Below are positions 8,079 through 22,348 of a stretch of DNA of 49,441 nt, in pieces; position 1 is the first letter of the stretch; each line of letters begins with the position of its first letter. Origin of the DNA: a bacterium HR30 (GTDB lineage: Bacteria; Desulfobacterota; Binatia; HRBIN30); the NCBI GenBank assembly GCA_002898795.1, contig BEIG01000011.1:1-49441 (forward strand). The letters run 5' to 3'. The translations under genes were made by a program, and so were the position numbers. The notes under the pieces are model-generated. The model had not been told where the DNA came from and did not search any database. It was given only the letters and a program-made list of their open reading frames with translations.

Positions 8079-10169
8079 ATGGCAGAAGACGTCAACAGCA
8101 TACGGAGCATCGGGGTGATCGGGCAGGGCGGCGTAGGCAAGACTTCGGTTGCAGATGCCCTGCTCTATGCGGCTGGTGCGGTCAATCGGCTCGGTCGTGT
8201 GGACGACGGTACCTCGAACTTTGACTTCGAGCCCGAAGAAATTCGCCGGAAAATTTCTCTGAGTACCGCGGTTTTCCACTTTGCCTGGAAGAAACACTCG
8301 ATTCACTTGCTGGACATGCCCGGTTACTCGAACTTTCTGGCCGACACGATTCTCTCGCTGCGGGCCTGTACTGGGGCGATCTTTGTCTTGGCGCCGGCCG
8401 CAGGGGAATTGCGGGTGGAGGCGGAAAAAGTGTGGGCGCGAGCTCAAGAGTTGGGGCTTCCGATGGTGGCGTTCGTGACCCGGATGGACCGCGAGAACGC
8501 CGACTTCCAGGCCGCCGTGGAGGACATGAAAAAGATCCTGGGAGCCAAACCAGTTCCGATTCAGTTGCCTTGGGGAAGCGCGGAATCGTTCCGGGGTGTC
8601 ATCGACCTGTTGAGCATGAAAGCCTGGGTGCAGACTGGCGACAACGCTGTCCGTGAGGAAGCGATTCCGTCTGAGCTCGAGTCTGCCGCGCAAAACGCGC
8701 GGGAGTTGATGATCGAGCTAGCAGCGGATGCCAGCGACGAGTTTACCGAACGCTACTTGGAAAACGGCACCCTGACCAACGAAGAGCTGACTGAAGCCCT
8801 CAAACAAGGCACCTTGAGCCGGCGTTTTGTGCCTGTCCTTTGTGGTTCGGGCTTGAAGGGAATTGGGGCGCAGCCGCTACTCGAGGCGGTGGTGCGTTAC
8901 CTTGGTTCGGCGGCCGACCAGGGCAAACACGTGGGCAAGGATCCCAAGCTTGGAGTCGAGATCGAACGGCTTCCGGATGTGCACGAGCCCTTTTCTGGCA
9001 TTGTCTTCAAGACCATCGTCGACCCGTTTGCCGGCCGCTTGTCGATGGTGCGGGTGATTTCGGGTAAGCTCGCCGCTGACACGACTGTACTGAACACGAG
9101 CCGCGATGTTCGCGAGCGCATCGCCCACCTGTTGCAGCTCAACGGGAAGAAGCAAACCGGCGTGGGACAAGCGATTCCGGGCGACGTTGTGGCTGTGGCG
9201 AAGCTCAAGGAAACTTTCACCGGGGACACCTTGGCCGATGAAAAGGCCCCGATTGTGTATGCCCGGGATACGTTGCCGCCCCCAGCCATTTCCTTTGCTA
9301 TCGAACCAAAGAGCAAAGGCGACGAAGAGAAAGCGACGCAGGCACTGCAAAAGATGGTCGAGGAAGATCCCTCACTGGAGCTCCACCGCGACCCCCAAAC
9401 CCGGGAGCTCATTCTCTCCGGTGTCGATCAATTGCATCTTGAGGTGGTCATCGAGCGTTTGAAGCGCAAGTACGGCGCGGAAGTGGAATTGAAGGCGCCG
9501 AAAGTTCCCTACAAAGAAACGATCAAGGGGCGCGCCAAAGCGCAGGGTAAACTGAAGAAGCAAACCGGCGGGCGTGGCCAGTACGGCGATACGTGGTTGG
9601 AAGTCGAACCGCTCCCGCGGGGGGCAGGGTTCGAGTTCGTGGACAAGATCGTCGGTGGCGTGGTGCCACGCCAGTACATTCCGGCGGTGGAAAAAGGCGT
9701 GCGCGAAGCGATGGCCGAGGGCTTCCTGGCACATTACCCGATGACGGACATTCGGGTTACGCTCTACGACGGATCGTACCACGAGGTGGACTCCTCGGAG
9801 CTGGCTTTCAAGATTGCCGCGTCGTTGGGGTTCAAGAACGCGGTTGCTCAGGCAAAGCCCGTGCTGCTGGAACCGATTATGGCGATGGAGATCACCGTGC
9901 CCGATGAATGCATGGGTGACGTGATCGGCGACCTCAACGCGCGCCGCGGGAAGGTGCTCGGGGTAGACGCAAAACCAGGTAGCCAGGTGATCAAAGCGTT
10001 AGTGCCGCTGGCCGAGGTCTTGCGGTATTCGCCGGACTTGCGCTCCATGACCAGCGGACGGGGCTCGTTCACCATGGTCTTTTCCCACTATGAAGAAGTG
10101 CCCCCGCACCTGACGGAAAAGATCATTAAAGAGGCCGAAGCAATGCGGGCACAGAAACAGCACGCATGA
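8079..10169 (+). CDS. EF-G-like translational GTPase (FusA2 type)
   Basis: A 696-residue, full-length EF-G homologue but not the housekeeping factor. Its P-loop is GQGGVGKT (residues 15-22) where EF-G has AHxDxGKT, the switch II is LDMPGYSNF rather than DTPGHVDF, and the G4 motif is TRMDREN where NKMD is expected. Domains II, III, IV and V are complete; domain IV has GGRGQYGD, GGVVPRQYIPAV, DGSYHEVDSSE and domain V ends GRGSFTMVFSHYEEVP. These features match the EF-G-2 / FusA2 class found in many bacteria (including Thermus and Mycobacterium), whose cellular role is poorly defined. Located nine bases after coaX2 and overlapping the next gene by four bases. Confidence 0.9.
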   Translation: MAEDVNSIRSIGVIGQGGVGKTSVADALLYAAGAVNRLGRVDDGTSNFDFEPEEIRRKISLSTAVFHFAWKKHSIHLLDMPGYSNFLADTILSLRACTGAIFVLAPAAGELRVEAEKVWARAQELGLPMVAFVTRMDRENADFQAAVEDMKKILGAKPVPIQLPWGSAESFRGVIDLLSMKAWVQTGDNAVREEAIPSELESAAQNARELMIELAADASDEFTERYLENGTLTNEELTEALKQGTLSRRFVPVLCGSGLKGIGAQPLLEAVVRYLGSAADQGKHVGKDPKLGVEIERLPDVHEPFSGIVFKTIVDPFAGRLSMVRVISGKLAADTTVLNTSRDVRERIAHLLQLNGKKQTGVGQAIPGDVVAVAKLKETFTGDTLADEKAPIVYARDTLPPPAISFAIEPKSKGDEEKATQALQKMVEEDPSLELHRDPQTRELILSGVDQLHLEVVIERLKRKYGAEVELKAPKVPYKETIKGRAKAQGKLKKQTGGRGQYGDTWLEVEPLPRGAGFEFVDKIVGGVVPRQYIPAVEKGVREAMAEGFLAHYPMTDIRVTLYDGSYHEVDSSELAFKIAASLGFKNAVAQAKPVLLEPIMAMEITVPDECMGDVIGDLNARRGKVLGVDAKPGSQVIKALVPLAEVLRYSPDLRSMTSGRGSFTMVFSHYEEVPPHLTEKIIKEAEAMRAQKQHA

Positions 10170-10693
10170 CCACGACCGCCGAAGATCTCGAGCGTATAGC
10201 CGAAGAGATCGCGCGTGGTGGTGACCCCTACCACGTGCCGGCTGAGTTGCTGGAGGAGCCAAAGGAAGAGCGCCCGCCCAACAAAAGCTTGTACGCTCGC
10301 ATTGCCAGCATGACGGTGGCAGAGAAGATCAAGCTCGCCTTGCTGGGAAACCGCGAGGCCCGGGCGCTATTGATTCGCGACCGGAACCGTATGATTGCGC
10401 GTTTTGTGCTCCGGAACCCTCGGCTCACCGAGGAAGAGGTGCTCGGCTTTGCGCGCAACCGCAACCTCGACAGTGAGGTCCTACGGGAAATTGGCGAGCA
10501 CAAAACCTGGCCGCGCAATTACCAAATCCGTCATGCTTTGGTGACGAACCCCAAAACACCCTTGGCCATTGCGCTGCATTTCGTGAGCTCTTTGCACGAG
10601 CGTGACTTGCGGTTTCTGGCCAAGAGCAAGAACGTTTCGGCAACCGTGGTCACCCAAGCGCGAAGGATTTTGGCACAACGGGGCAAGATGTAA
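10166..10693 (+). CDS. conserved protein with LRV/HEAT-like helical repeats
   Basis: A 175-residue, charged, all-helical soluble protein with no signal peptide. After an acidic N-terminus it has the segment MTVAEKIKLALLGNREARALLIRD, followed by short helix pairs such as RFVLRNPRLTEEEVLGFARN, VLREIGEHKTWPRNYQIRHALVTNPKTPLAIALHF and LRFLAKSKNVSATVVTQARRIL. This resembles leucine-rich-repeat-variant proteins common as hypothetical genes in deltaproteobacteria; I do not know a tested function. Its ATG overlaps the EF-G-like stop (ATGA), so it is the last gene of the nadC operon and may be coupled to the GTPase. A ribosome- or protein-binding role is only a guess. Confidence 0.85.
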   Translation: MTTTAEDLERIAEEIARGGDPYHVPAELLEEPKEERPPNKSLYARIASMTVAEKIKLALLGNREARALLIRDRNRMIARFVLRNPRLTEEEVLGFARNRNLDSEVLREIGEHKTWPRNYQIRHALVTNPKTPLAIALHFVSSLHERDLRFLAKSKNVSATVVTQARRILAQRGKM

Positions 10694-10995
10694 GCATCTG
10701 CGATCGTTTCGCGGCTTGGCGACTTTGCACGGAACGACTCGCCTAAGCCCGGTACCTTGCCGTGGTGTGCCTACCTTCGAACCCGGAGCCGGACGCTGGC
10801 GACTCGAGGAAGCATCGCGGGCGCCTTCAGGGAGACCACCGGAAGCGCCGGGTCGTTGCCCGCGTTAGCCCCACCTAGCTGCGATTCATGGGACGACTTC
10901 AGTCTCGATCCCCCCGAACTACCGGCGGAGGCGGCTCCACCAGAACCGGGAATCCTGGGAAGGTTTGCCAGGTCGGGGCGCAGGGCGGCGACGTG
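10694..10995. other. convergent intergenic, nothing recognised
   Basis: About 300 bases between the 3' ends of the nadC operon and of the aconitase gene. I looked for a tRNA, a T-tract terminator and short genes on both strands and found none that I can support. Translation of all frames gives low-information Pro/Arg-rich peptides. Confidence 0.4.
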
Positions 10996-13245
10996 CTACT
11001 TCCCGCGCATGAGGTTCAGCGCCGCCCCTGCTTTGAACCACTCGATTTGCTCAGCGCTGAAGGTGTGGCGGCAAAGGATTTCCTCTTCCGTGCCGTCAGC
11101 GTGATGGATGATCACCTTGAGCGGTTTTCCAGGGGCGAATTGACGGAGGCCAACAATGCTGATGCGGTCGTCCTCGCGAATTTTGTCGTAGTCTGCTGGA
11201 TTGTCGAACACGAGGGGCAACAACCCCTGCTTCTTCAGGTTCGTTTCGTGAATGCGGGCAAAGCTCCGCGCGATCACGGCCTTGCATCCGAGATAGCGTG
11301 GTTCCATTGCGGCGTGTTCCCGGCTCGAGCCTTCGCCGTAGTTTTCGTCCCCGATGGCCACCCAGCCAACACCTTGGGCCTTGTAGTAACGCGCTATTTT
11401 TGGAAACGGCACGCCCGTCTCGCCGGTGAGGACGTTTTTGCCTTTACCCACTTCGCCCGTGAAGGCGTTGACGACACCCGTAAACAAGTTGTCGCTGATG
11501 CGGTCGAGATGGCCGCGGTAGCGCAGCCAGGGACCAGCCGGCGAGATGTGGTCGGTGGTGCACTTGCCCTTGGCTTTGACCAACACCGGCAAGCGGACAA
11601 AGTCTTTGCCGTCCCAAGGGGGAAACGGTTCGAGCAGTTGCAGCCGTTCGCTGTCTGGCCGCACGATCACTTCGATGTTGCTCCCGTCCTCAGGTGGCTC
11701 GACGTAGCCCGCAGTTCCAGCGGCAAAGCCTTGCGCGGGAAGCTCGGGAGCTTCGGGGGGTTCGAGTCTGACCAATTCGCCGTTCGGTCCAACTAGTGGA
11801 TCAATGAGCGGATTGAAGTCGAGGCGACCTGCGAGGGCAAACGCGGTGACAATCTCGGGGCTGCCGATGAAAGCCAGGGTCTCTGGGTTGCCGTCGTTGC
11901 GCGCGGGGAAGTTGCGGTTGAACGAGGTGACAATGGTATTGCGTTCGCCTTTGCGAATGTCCTCACGCTGCCACTGGCCAATGCAGGGACCACAGGCGTT
12001 GGCCAGCACGGTACCGCCAATCGCCGTAAGGGCCTCCATCTGGCTGTCGCGTTTGATCGTGTTGAAGATTTGATCGGATCCGGGCGTGATGAGGAACTTG
12101 GTGCGGGCGCGCAGGCCATGTTTTAAGGCTTGTCGCGCGACATGCGCAGCGCGGCCGATGTCTTCGTACGAGGAATTCGTACAACTTCCGACCAGAGCCG
12201 CGCGGATGTCTACTGGGTAGTCATGCTGGCGAATATCGTCTTTCAGCTTGGAGATGGGGCGTGCGAGGTCAGGCGTATGAGGTCCGACAATATGTGGTTC
12301 CAACGCCGACAAGTCGATCTCAATAATCTCATCGTAAAAGTGTTCGGGGGCGCGCTCTACTTCCGGGTCGGCTCGCAGCCACGTGGCGAAGCGATCGGCC
12401 AGGTCGGCAATGGCGCTGCGATTGGTGGCCCGTAGGTAAGTGGCCATGCGCTCGTCGTAAGGAAAAATCGAGGTTGTGGCCCCCAGTTCGGCGCCCATGT
12501 TGGTAATGGTGGCTTTGCCGGTGCAACTGATGGACCGTGTGCCCGGGCCAAAGTACTCGATGATTTTTCCCGTGCCGCCTTTGACGGTCATGATTCCAGC
12601 TAACTTGAGAATCACGTCTTTCGGAGCGGTCCATCCGTGCAACTCGCCCGTCAAGCGTACGCCCACAATCTTGGGTAGCTGCACGTTCCACGGCAATCCT
12701 GCCATGACGTCGGCTGCGTCGGCTCCTCCTACGCCGATGGCGAGCATGCCGAGCCCGCCGGCATTCGGAGTGTGCGAGTCCGTACCAATCATGAGCCCCC
12801 CTGGAAACGCGTAGTTCTCCAGCACGACCTGATGAATGATGCCCGAGCCAGGTTTCCAAAACCCGATTCCGTACTTACGCGAGGCCGAAAGCAGGAACTG
12901 ATAGACCTCGTCGTTTTCCTGCAAGGCGGCTTGCATGTCGGGTTCAGCACCAACGCGAGCACGAATGAGATGATCGCAGTGCACCGTGGTGGGTACGGCC
13001 ACACGTTTGCGGCCCGACTGCATGAACTGGAGCAGGGCCATTTGCGCCGTTGCGTCTTGCATGGCGACTCGGTCCGGCCACAGGTCTACCCAGCTCTTAC
13101 CGCGTTCCAGCTCGGCCCGCTCCGGTTGGTCGAGGTGAGCAAACAGGATTTTCTCCGCTAACGTGAGTGGCCGGTTCAGCCGCCGGCGAAAGGGCTCGAG
13201 CCGGCGAGGGAAGCTCTCGTAGAGTTCACGGATGCGATCGATCAT
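10996..13245 (-). CDS. aconitate hydratase, mitochondrial-type
   Basis: TCA-cycle enzyme interconverting citrate and isocitrate through cis-aconitate; cytoplasmic [4Fe-4S] protein. From the ATG at 13245, which follows GAAGAGG at good distance, it has 749 residues. The three cluster cysteines are Cys355 in GSCTNSS and Cys418/Cys421 in [10 protein letters not shown], at almost the same positions as in mature mammalian ACO2 (358, 421, 424). Other landmarks are [32 protein letters not shown] (swivelling domain) and [16 protein letters not shown]. This identifies the mitochondrial-type (ACO2-like) branch rather than bacterial AcnA or AcnB. In-frame ATGs at 13260 and 13272 are alternative starts. 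Confidence 0.95.
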   Translation of the reverse strand: MIDRIRELYESFPRRLEPFRRRLNRPLTLAEKILFAHLDQPERAELERGKSWVDLWPDRVAMQDATAQMALLQFMQSGRKRVAVPTTVHCDHLIRARVGAEPDMQAALQENDEVYQFLLSASRKYGIGFWKPGSGIIHQVVLENYAFPGGLMIGTDSHTPNAGGLGMLAIGVGGADAADVMAGLPWNVQLPKIVGVRLTGELHGWTAPKDVILKLAGIMTVKGGTGKIIEYFGPGTRSISCTGKATITNMGAELGATTSIFPYDERMATYLRATNRSAIADLADRFATWLRADPEVERAPEHFYDEIIEIDLSALEPHIVGPHTPDLARPISKLKDDIRQHDYPVDIRAALVGSCTNSSYEDIGRAAHVARQALKHGLRARTKFLITPGSDQIFNTIKRDSQMEALTAIGGTVLANACGPCIGQWQREDIRKGERNTIVTSFNRNFPARNDGNPETLAFIGSPEIVTAFALAGRLDFNPLIDPLVGPNGELVRLEPPEAPELPAQGFAAGTAGYVEPPEDGSNIEVIVRPDSERLQLLEPFPPWDGKDFVRLPVLVKAKGKCTTDHISPAGPWLRYRGHLDRISDNLFTGVVNAFTGEVGKGKNVLTGETGVPFPKIARYYKAQGVGWVAIGDENYGEGSSREHAAMEPRYLGCKAVIARSFARIHETNLKKQGLLPLVFDNPADYDKIREDDRISIVGLRQFAPGKPLKVIIHHADGTEEEILCRHTFSAEQIEWFKAGAALNLMRGK

Positions 13246-13343
13246 GTTCGCCTCTTCCATAGACCAGCGCACGGAAAAGCGCTGTGGGTGAGAGTTACTT
13301 TGTTAGCAGCATTCTGCATGAAGGGCAGGGTTGGCCACAGCTC

Positions 13344-13622
13344 TTAGGCTGCTTGGCTCAAGCAGCCCGCCAGAGAGCCGTCGACTTCCCAGGGGCCGTC
13401 GGGAGAACGGCGGATGCACGAACCCACGAAGTCGTAGCGGTGCCAGTAAATGACCCGCTCGTAAGCCCGAGCTGGGTCGTTGCGGGGCCGCTTGTACAGC
13501 CAACGCTCGTTGAAGCGAAACCCGTTCTCCTCGCGCTCGCGCGGCTCGTTAACCGATCCTTCGGTACGATCTGGCGTTCCGAAGAGCTTGACCACATCGT
13601 TGCGGCGAATCGAGCTAGCCAT
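13344..13622 (-). CDS. small conserved protein, function unknown
   Basis: A 92-residue polar protein starting MASSIRRNDVVKLFGTPDR, with many aromatic and charged residues (NGFRFNERWLYKRP, RVIYWHRYDFVGS) and two cysteines. It has no signal peptide or membrane segment. A GGAGGG ribosome site eight bases upstream of the ATG at 13622 supports translation; a TTG directly before it is less likely. It lies between the thioredoxin and aconitase genes on the same strand with short gaps. I do not recognise the family. Confidence 0.7.
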   Translation of the reverse strand: MASSIRRNDVVKLFGTPDRTEGSVNEPREREENGFRFNERWLYKRPRNDPARAYERVIYWHRYDFVGSCIRRSPDGPWEVDGSLAGCLSQAA

Positions 13623-13665
13623 CAAAGCCCTCCGAGTTTCCTAGCGAAGGGAGACGAGGACTGCT

Positions 13666-13989
13666 TCAAACCACCGCCTCCACCGCTTTGACCAACACCT
13701 GCTTGGGCACGGCACCAACGATCTGATCCTTTACCTCACCATTTTGGAACAACAGCAGCGTGGGAATGCCTCGCACTCCGTAACGGGTGGCCGCCTCAGG
13801 GTTATGGTCCACGTTGATCTTTGCGACTTTCAGTTTGCCCGCGTACTCCTTGGCGAGCTCTTCCACGATGGGAGCGATGGCCCGGCAAGGACCGCACCAG
13901 GGGGCCCAAAAGTCCACCAAGACAGGGACGGGCGAGCGGATGACCTCTTGATCGAATGTTGCATCGGTGACTTCCGTAATTTGTGCCAC
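13666..13989 (-). CDS. trxA: thioredoxin
   Basis: Cytoplasmic dithiol oxidoreductase, 107 residues, classical length. The active site WCGPC follows PVLVDFWAP, and the cis-proline loop is [11 protein letters not shown]. The Lys and Asp buried near the active site (KINVD, DFWAPWC) are kept. The frame stays open upstream to 14115, but the start is placed at the GTG at 13989, seven bases after a near-perfect AGGAAGGAGG ribosome site; the longer version would add Arg-rich nonsense. It stands 43 bases upstream of the small 92-residue gene and may be co-transcribed with it. Confidence 0.95.
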   Translation of the reverse strand: MAQITEVTDATFDQEVIRSPVPVLVDFWAPWCGPCRAIAPIVEELAKEYAGKLKVAKINVDHNPEAATRYGVRGIPTLLLFQNGEVKDQIVGAVPKQVLVKAVEAVV

Positions 13990-14177
13990 GTTGCGCCTCC
14001 TTCCTGTGTGACTCCTGCAACCATAAGCGCACCGCCGTGACGCTGCAACCGGAACGATGGCACAAGGGTGGAAAAGAACCGGCCGGAATCGGTTGGTTGT
14101 AGGCAAGCAGCGCACGTGTGCATCACCCGGATCGAGGAATACCCGGATTTCCAGCCGGCAACTTTAACCGGTTGGCC

Positions 14178-14507
14178 TTAAGTGGCAGGCTCGTCCCTTA
14201 AAGGCGCCGCTGCCGTTGGGCGAATTTCAAACCGTGCAAACTCGCCGCGTGCCGCAGCCCAGGTTGCTCGAACCGACTCGACCATGGCCCCTCGTGGACC
14301 TTGATGGCAAAGCTGCACGAGGCGGTCGAGCGCTTCCGCGGGCCCCTCGACGAGTACTTCGACCGCACCGTTGGCGACGTTTCGCACCCAACCCTTCAAA
14401 CCGAGGTCTTTCGCATGGCGCTCGACAAAGAAGCGGAAGCCAACGCCTTGGACCACCCCGTGAATCAGCAAGTGCACTCGCCGCTGATTTCCAGGCAGCT
14501 CTGTCAT
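14178..14507 (-). CDS. acyP: acylphosphatase
   Basis: Small cytoplasmic hydrolase of acyl phosphates, 109 residues. The phosphate-binding loop is HGVVQGVGFR with the catalytic Arg, followed by GLKGWVRNVANGAVEVLVEG containing the catalytic Asn. The C-terminal part (FARFEI) completes the ferredoxin-like fold, with about ten extra residues at each end. The ATG at 14507 lies four bases after the ligA stop, so the two genes form an operon; the frame is open upstream within ligA but that part is an out-of-frame reading of the ligase. Confidence 0.93.
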   Translation of the reverse strand: MTELPGNQRRVHLLIHGVVQGVGFRFFVERHAKDLGLKGWVRNVANGAVEVLVEGPAEALDRLVQLCHQGPRGAMVESVRATWAAARGEFARFEIRPTAAAPLRDEPAT

Positions 14508-14511
14508 AGCG

Positions 14512-19306
<4,795 letters not shown>

Positions 19307-19458
19307 CCGGGCGTTTGATATCGGCGAGACACAAGCTTCTAGGTGGGTGCAGAAGCGTAGCCGGAATTGACCAAAGCGCGAAAGAACCTCTTTGAGGCTT
19401 GACCACGAGTTTTTCGTTGGTGTATGTGCCCGAGCCGGAGGTTGTATTGCGGGGAGTG

Positions 19459-22335
19459 GTGCGAAACTCGGGTTGGGGTCGGGTCGCTACGGCAACTCTT
19501 GTGGCGCTTGCTTTGCTCGGCTCCGGTTGTGGAGGGAGTTCTGAGCCGACCAGTGGTGGAGAGTTGCAATTACGAATCCGTTGGGAAACGGCGGCCCCAT
19601 TGCAAACCCGAAGCTTGCAACCGCGAGCTTTCGAAGGATCGACGGAAATCCCCCCGAGCGTGAGCACGGTAGAGGTCCGTGTGGGTGATCGGGTCCAACT
19701 GGTGGACCCGAGGCAAAACCGCTCGGTACTCTTTCGCGGGCTTCCTCCCGGTCCGGTGGGAATCGAGGTGCGAGGGTGGGACGTGCCGTTTTCCCAGCGT
19801 GAACAAATCGCGCAGCTTGGTTTGCCGCCGGCTTTCCAAGGTAGTGCGAGTGCCACGGTGATCGCGGGAAGAACAGTGACGGTCCCCGTCGACATGCTGG
19901 CGCGGCCGTTTGTGACCCAGCTCCAGCCAGCACCTGGTGCCACCGGAGTGTCCCGCCAACCCTCGATTCGTTTCGTGCTGGCCATAGCCCTTGGAACCCT
20001 TGACGTGACGAGCTTGAACGTGAGCATCAATGGGCGGCCGGTGGTCCGATCGGGAATCGGTGCCGGGGCTGAGTTGGACATGTGCGACGATCGTGCTGCC
20101 GAGCCCGAGGTGTGGTGCACGCCTGCGGGGGAGAAACAAGTTTCCGGGCTGATCTTTCGTTTCCAGCCGGATGAAGCATTTGAAGCCGAAGCGGATGTGA
20201 GGGTTGTTCTTCAAGTTCGCTCCCGGGAGAATCCTGAGCGTCGACTGGATTTCTCTTATACTTTCCGTACTGGAGCCCTGTTGCCGACGCCGACACATAC
20301 CTCCGTGCCCACGCAAACCCCGAGTGCAACACTCACAGCCACGTTGATGCCCACTGTTACAGCCACCGCGACGAGGTCGCCGTCGCCGACAGAGACAGCA
20401 CTGCCAACGGAAACCGCAACGGTGACACCCACAAGTACAGAAACGGCAACACTGACGCCGACGGAGACGGAAACCCCAAGCCCGACGGAAACGGCCACGG
20501 AGACGGCAACACCGACGGAAACTCCGACGGCGACCGCCACAGAGACACCGACCGAAACTCCGACCGAAACTCCGACCACGACGCCAACGGAGTCTCCATC
20601 TTCAACTCCTACGGAGACTGCTTCCCCGAGCCCGACTCCGACTGCGACGGACACTCACACACCCACAGAAACTCCGACGGCCACGGAAACGCCGACCCCC
20701 ACTGCGAGCGCAACACCGACAAGCACCAGCACGGAGACCCCCACTCCGACGGAGACGCCCACCGCAACAGACACTCCTACCCCAACCGAGTCACCGACAC
20801 CGACGCTGACACCAACTGTCACCGATACGCCGACGGAGACCGCCACTCCAACCGTAACGCACACACCCACCGAAACCGCCACGCCAACGGAAACTCCTAC
20901 GCCCACGGAAACTCACACGCCGACAACAACGCCGACCGATACGCCGACGAGTTCCCCCACGGCAACGCCGACGGAAACGGCAACGCCTTCCACAACCCCC
21001 ACATCCACGGAGACGCCCACGCCGACCGAAAGCCCCACAGTAACAGCGACACCCACTCACACGGCGACCCCCACCGATACCCCAACGGCGACACCAACGC
21101 TTACCCCCACGGAAACCCCCACCGTCACTGCGACAGCAACGCACACCGAAACACCCACGGCGACTGCGACGGAGACACCGACAGAAACTCCAACGCCAAC
21201 GGAAAGCCCCACACCAACACCGACGATAACGGCAACATTCACGGAAACCCCAACGCCCACGGCAACGGAAACGCCGACCGAAACCCCCTCGCCGACGCCG
21301 ACGGATACTCCCACATCCACACCCACCGAGACCCCAAGCGCCACACCCACGCCCACGCCGAGCTTTACCCCGACCCCCACGCCAACCCCAACGGCGACGC
21401 CGACGGTGACGCCAACAGCCACACCGGTTCCGCTGGTTTTCGTGACCAATTCGGGAGGTGGCTCGGTGTCTCTGGTCAACGCGGCCACCGGCGCCGTTGT
21501 GGGTACCACCACGGTGGGTTCGAGTCCGTTCGGAGTCGCGGTCGAACCCTCTGGAAACCGCGCATACGTGACGAATCACTTGAGTGCCCAGCTCTCCATC
21601 CTCGACGGGATGACGGGCGCGCTCATCCGCACCGTGGATTTGGGTGGAGGTTTACGGCCAGTTGGCGTGGCCGTAACTGCGGATGGCGCAAAGGTGTTGG
21701 TGGCGATTCAGCTTCCGGCGACGTTGCGCCGCCTTGCCGTGTACGACGTGGCAGCGGATAGCTTGCGCGAGATTACTGTGGGCAACAGCCCAACCGCAGT
21801 GGCTACGCATCCGACGTTACCGGTTGCGTATGTGACCAACCAATTGAGCAACACCGTGTCGGTGGTCGACACAGCGTCGGAAACTGTGGTGACTACGTTG
21901 ACCGGATTCAGTCAGCCCTTTGCCGTGGCGGTGAATGCCACTGGTACGCGGCTGTACGTAACGAACCTAGGCGACAACACCGTACGAGAAATCGACACTT
22001 CCACGTTGCAGACCGTGTGGACCTACACCGTGTTGGCACGGCCGTTCGGGGTTGCGGTTCGTCCCCAAGGAGATCGCGCCTACGTGACGAATATCGACAA
22101 CCGCCGGCTATCCGTGCTCGATACTTCCTCCCGAGAGGTGAGTACGATTGGGGTCGGACGGAGCCCTTGGGGTGTCGCCGTCGACCCGAGCGGAAGCCGC
22201 GTGTTCGTGGCAAACTTTGAAGACAACACGCTTTCTGTGGTGGATGCGGCCAGCAATACGGTTGTCCAGACGGTTGCCGTCGGACAGGCTCCAGTCGCAT
22301 TTGGAGTTTTCGTGCGGCCCGGTGCGGCCCCATGA
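19459..22335 (+). CDS. putative lipoprotein: Ig-like domain, long Thr/Pro stalk, YVTN beta-propeller
   Basis: About 958 residues. Starting at GTG 19459 (after GGGGAG) gives a classic lipoprotein signal: RNSGWGR, a hydrophobic core, then LLGSGC with Cys24 as lipidation candidate. Upstream TTG/GTG starts back to 19399 are open. A beta-rich region follows, with [17 protein letters not shown] typical of bacterial Ig-like (Big_5) domains. Nt 20281-21425 encode about 380 residues of almost pure Thr/Pro/Glu/Ala/Ser repeats, a stalk. Nt 21436-22335 encode about seven blades of a YVTN-type beta-propeller ([90 protein letters not shown]). A propeller carried far from the membrane is likely. The TPR/beta-barrel gene follows 13 bases later. 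Confidence 0.85.
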   Translation: MRNSGWGRVATATLVALALLGSGCGGSSEPTSGGELQLRIRWETAAPLQTRSLQPRAFEGSTEIPPSVSTVEVRVGDRVQLVDPRQNRSVLFRGLPPGPVGIEVRGWDVPFSQREQIAQLGLPPAFQGSASATVIAGRTVTVPVDMLARPFVTQLQPAPGATGVSRQPSIRFVLAIALGTLDVTSLNVSINGRPVVRSGIGAGAELDMCDDRAAEPEVWCTPAGEKQVSGLIFRFQPDEAFEAEADVRVVLQVRSRENPERRLDFSYTFRTGALLPTPTHTSVPTQTPSATLTATLMPTVTATATRSPSPTETALPTETATVTPTSTETATLTPTETETPSPTETATETATPTETPTATATETPTETPTETPTTTPTESPSSTPTETASPSPTPTATDTHTPTETPTATETPTPTASATPTSTSTETPTPTETPTATDTPTPTESPTPTLTPTVTDTPTETATPTVTHTPTETATPTETPTPTETHTPTTTPTDTPTSSPTATPTETATPSTTPTSTETPTPTESPTVTATPTHTATPTDTPTATPTLTPTETPTVTATATHTETPTATATETPTETPTPTESPTPTPTITATFTETPTPTATETPTETPSPTPTDTPTSTPTETPSATPTPTPSFTPTPTPTPTATPTVTPTATPVPLVFVTNSGGGSVSLVNAATGAVVGTTTVGSSPFGVAVEPSGNRAYVTNHLSAQLSILDGMTGALIRTVDLGGGLRPVGVAVTADGAKVLVAIQLPATLRRLAVYDVAADSLREITVGNSPTAVATHPTLPVAYVTNQLSNTVSVVDTASETVVTTLTGFSQPFAVAVNATGTRLYVTNLGDNTVREIDTSTLQTVWTYTVLARPFGVAVRPQGDRAYVTNIDNRRLSVLDTSSREVSTIGVGRSPWGVAVDPSGSRVFVANFEDNTLSVVDAASNTVVQTVAVGQAPVAFGVFVRPGAAP
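20281..21425 (+). repeat. Thr/Pro/Glu low-complexity coding repeat
   Basis: About 1.1 kb of degenerate 6- to 12-base repeats (ACxGAxACxCC-type units) coding T-P-T-E-T-P-T-A-T. Units are not identical, so this is an old, diverged tract rather than a recent expansion. Purine/pyrimidine and codon patterns leave all three frames of the complementary strand nearly stop-free, which produces long antisense frames rich in Val/Gly/Ser that are not genes. Confidence 0.9.
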
Positions 22336-22348
22336 AGGGGAGTAGGCG

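Noticed and set aside
20256-21579. several minus-strand frames coding Val/Gly/Ser repeats in the stalk region
   Set aside because: They are the complement of Thr/Pro codons in the propeller lipoprotein and have no start signals or domain content.
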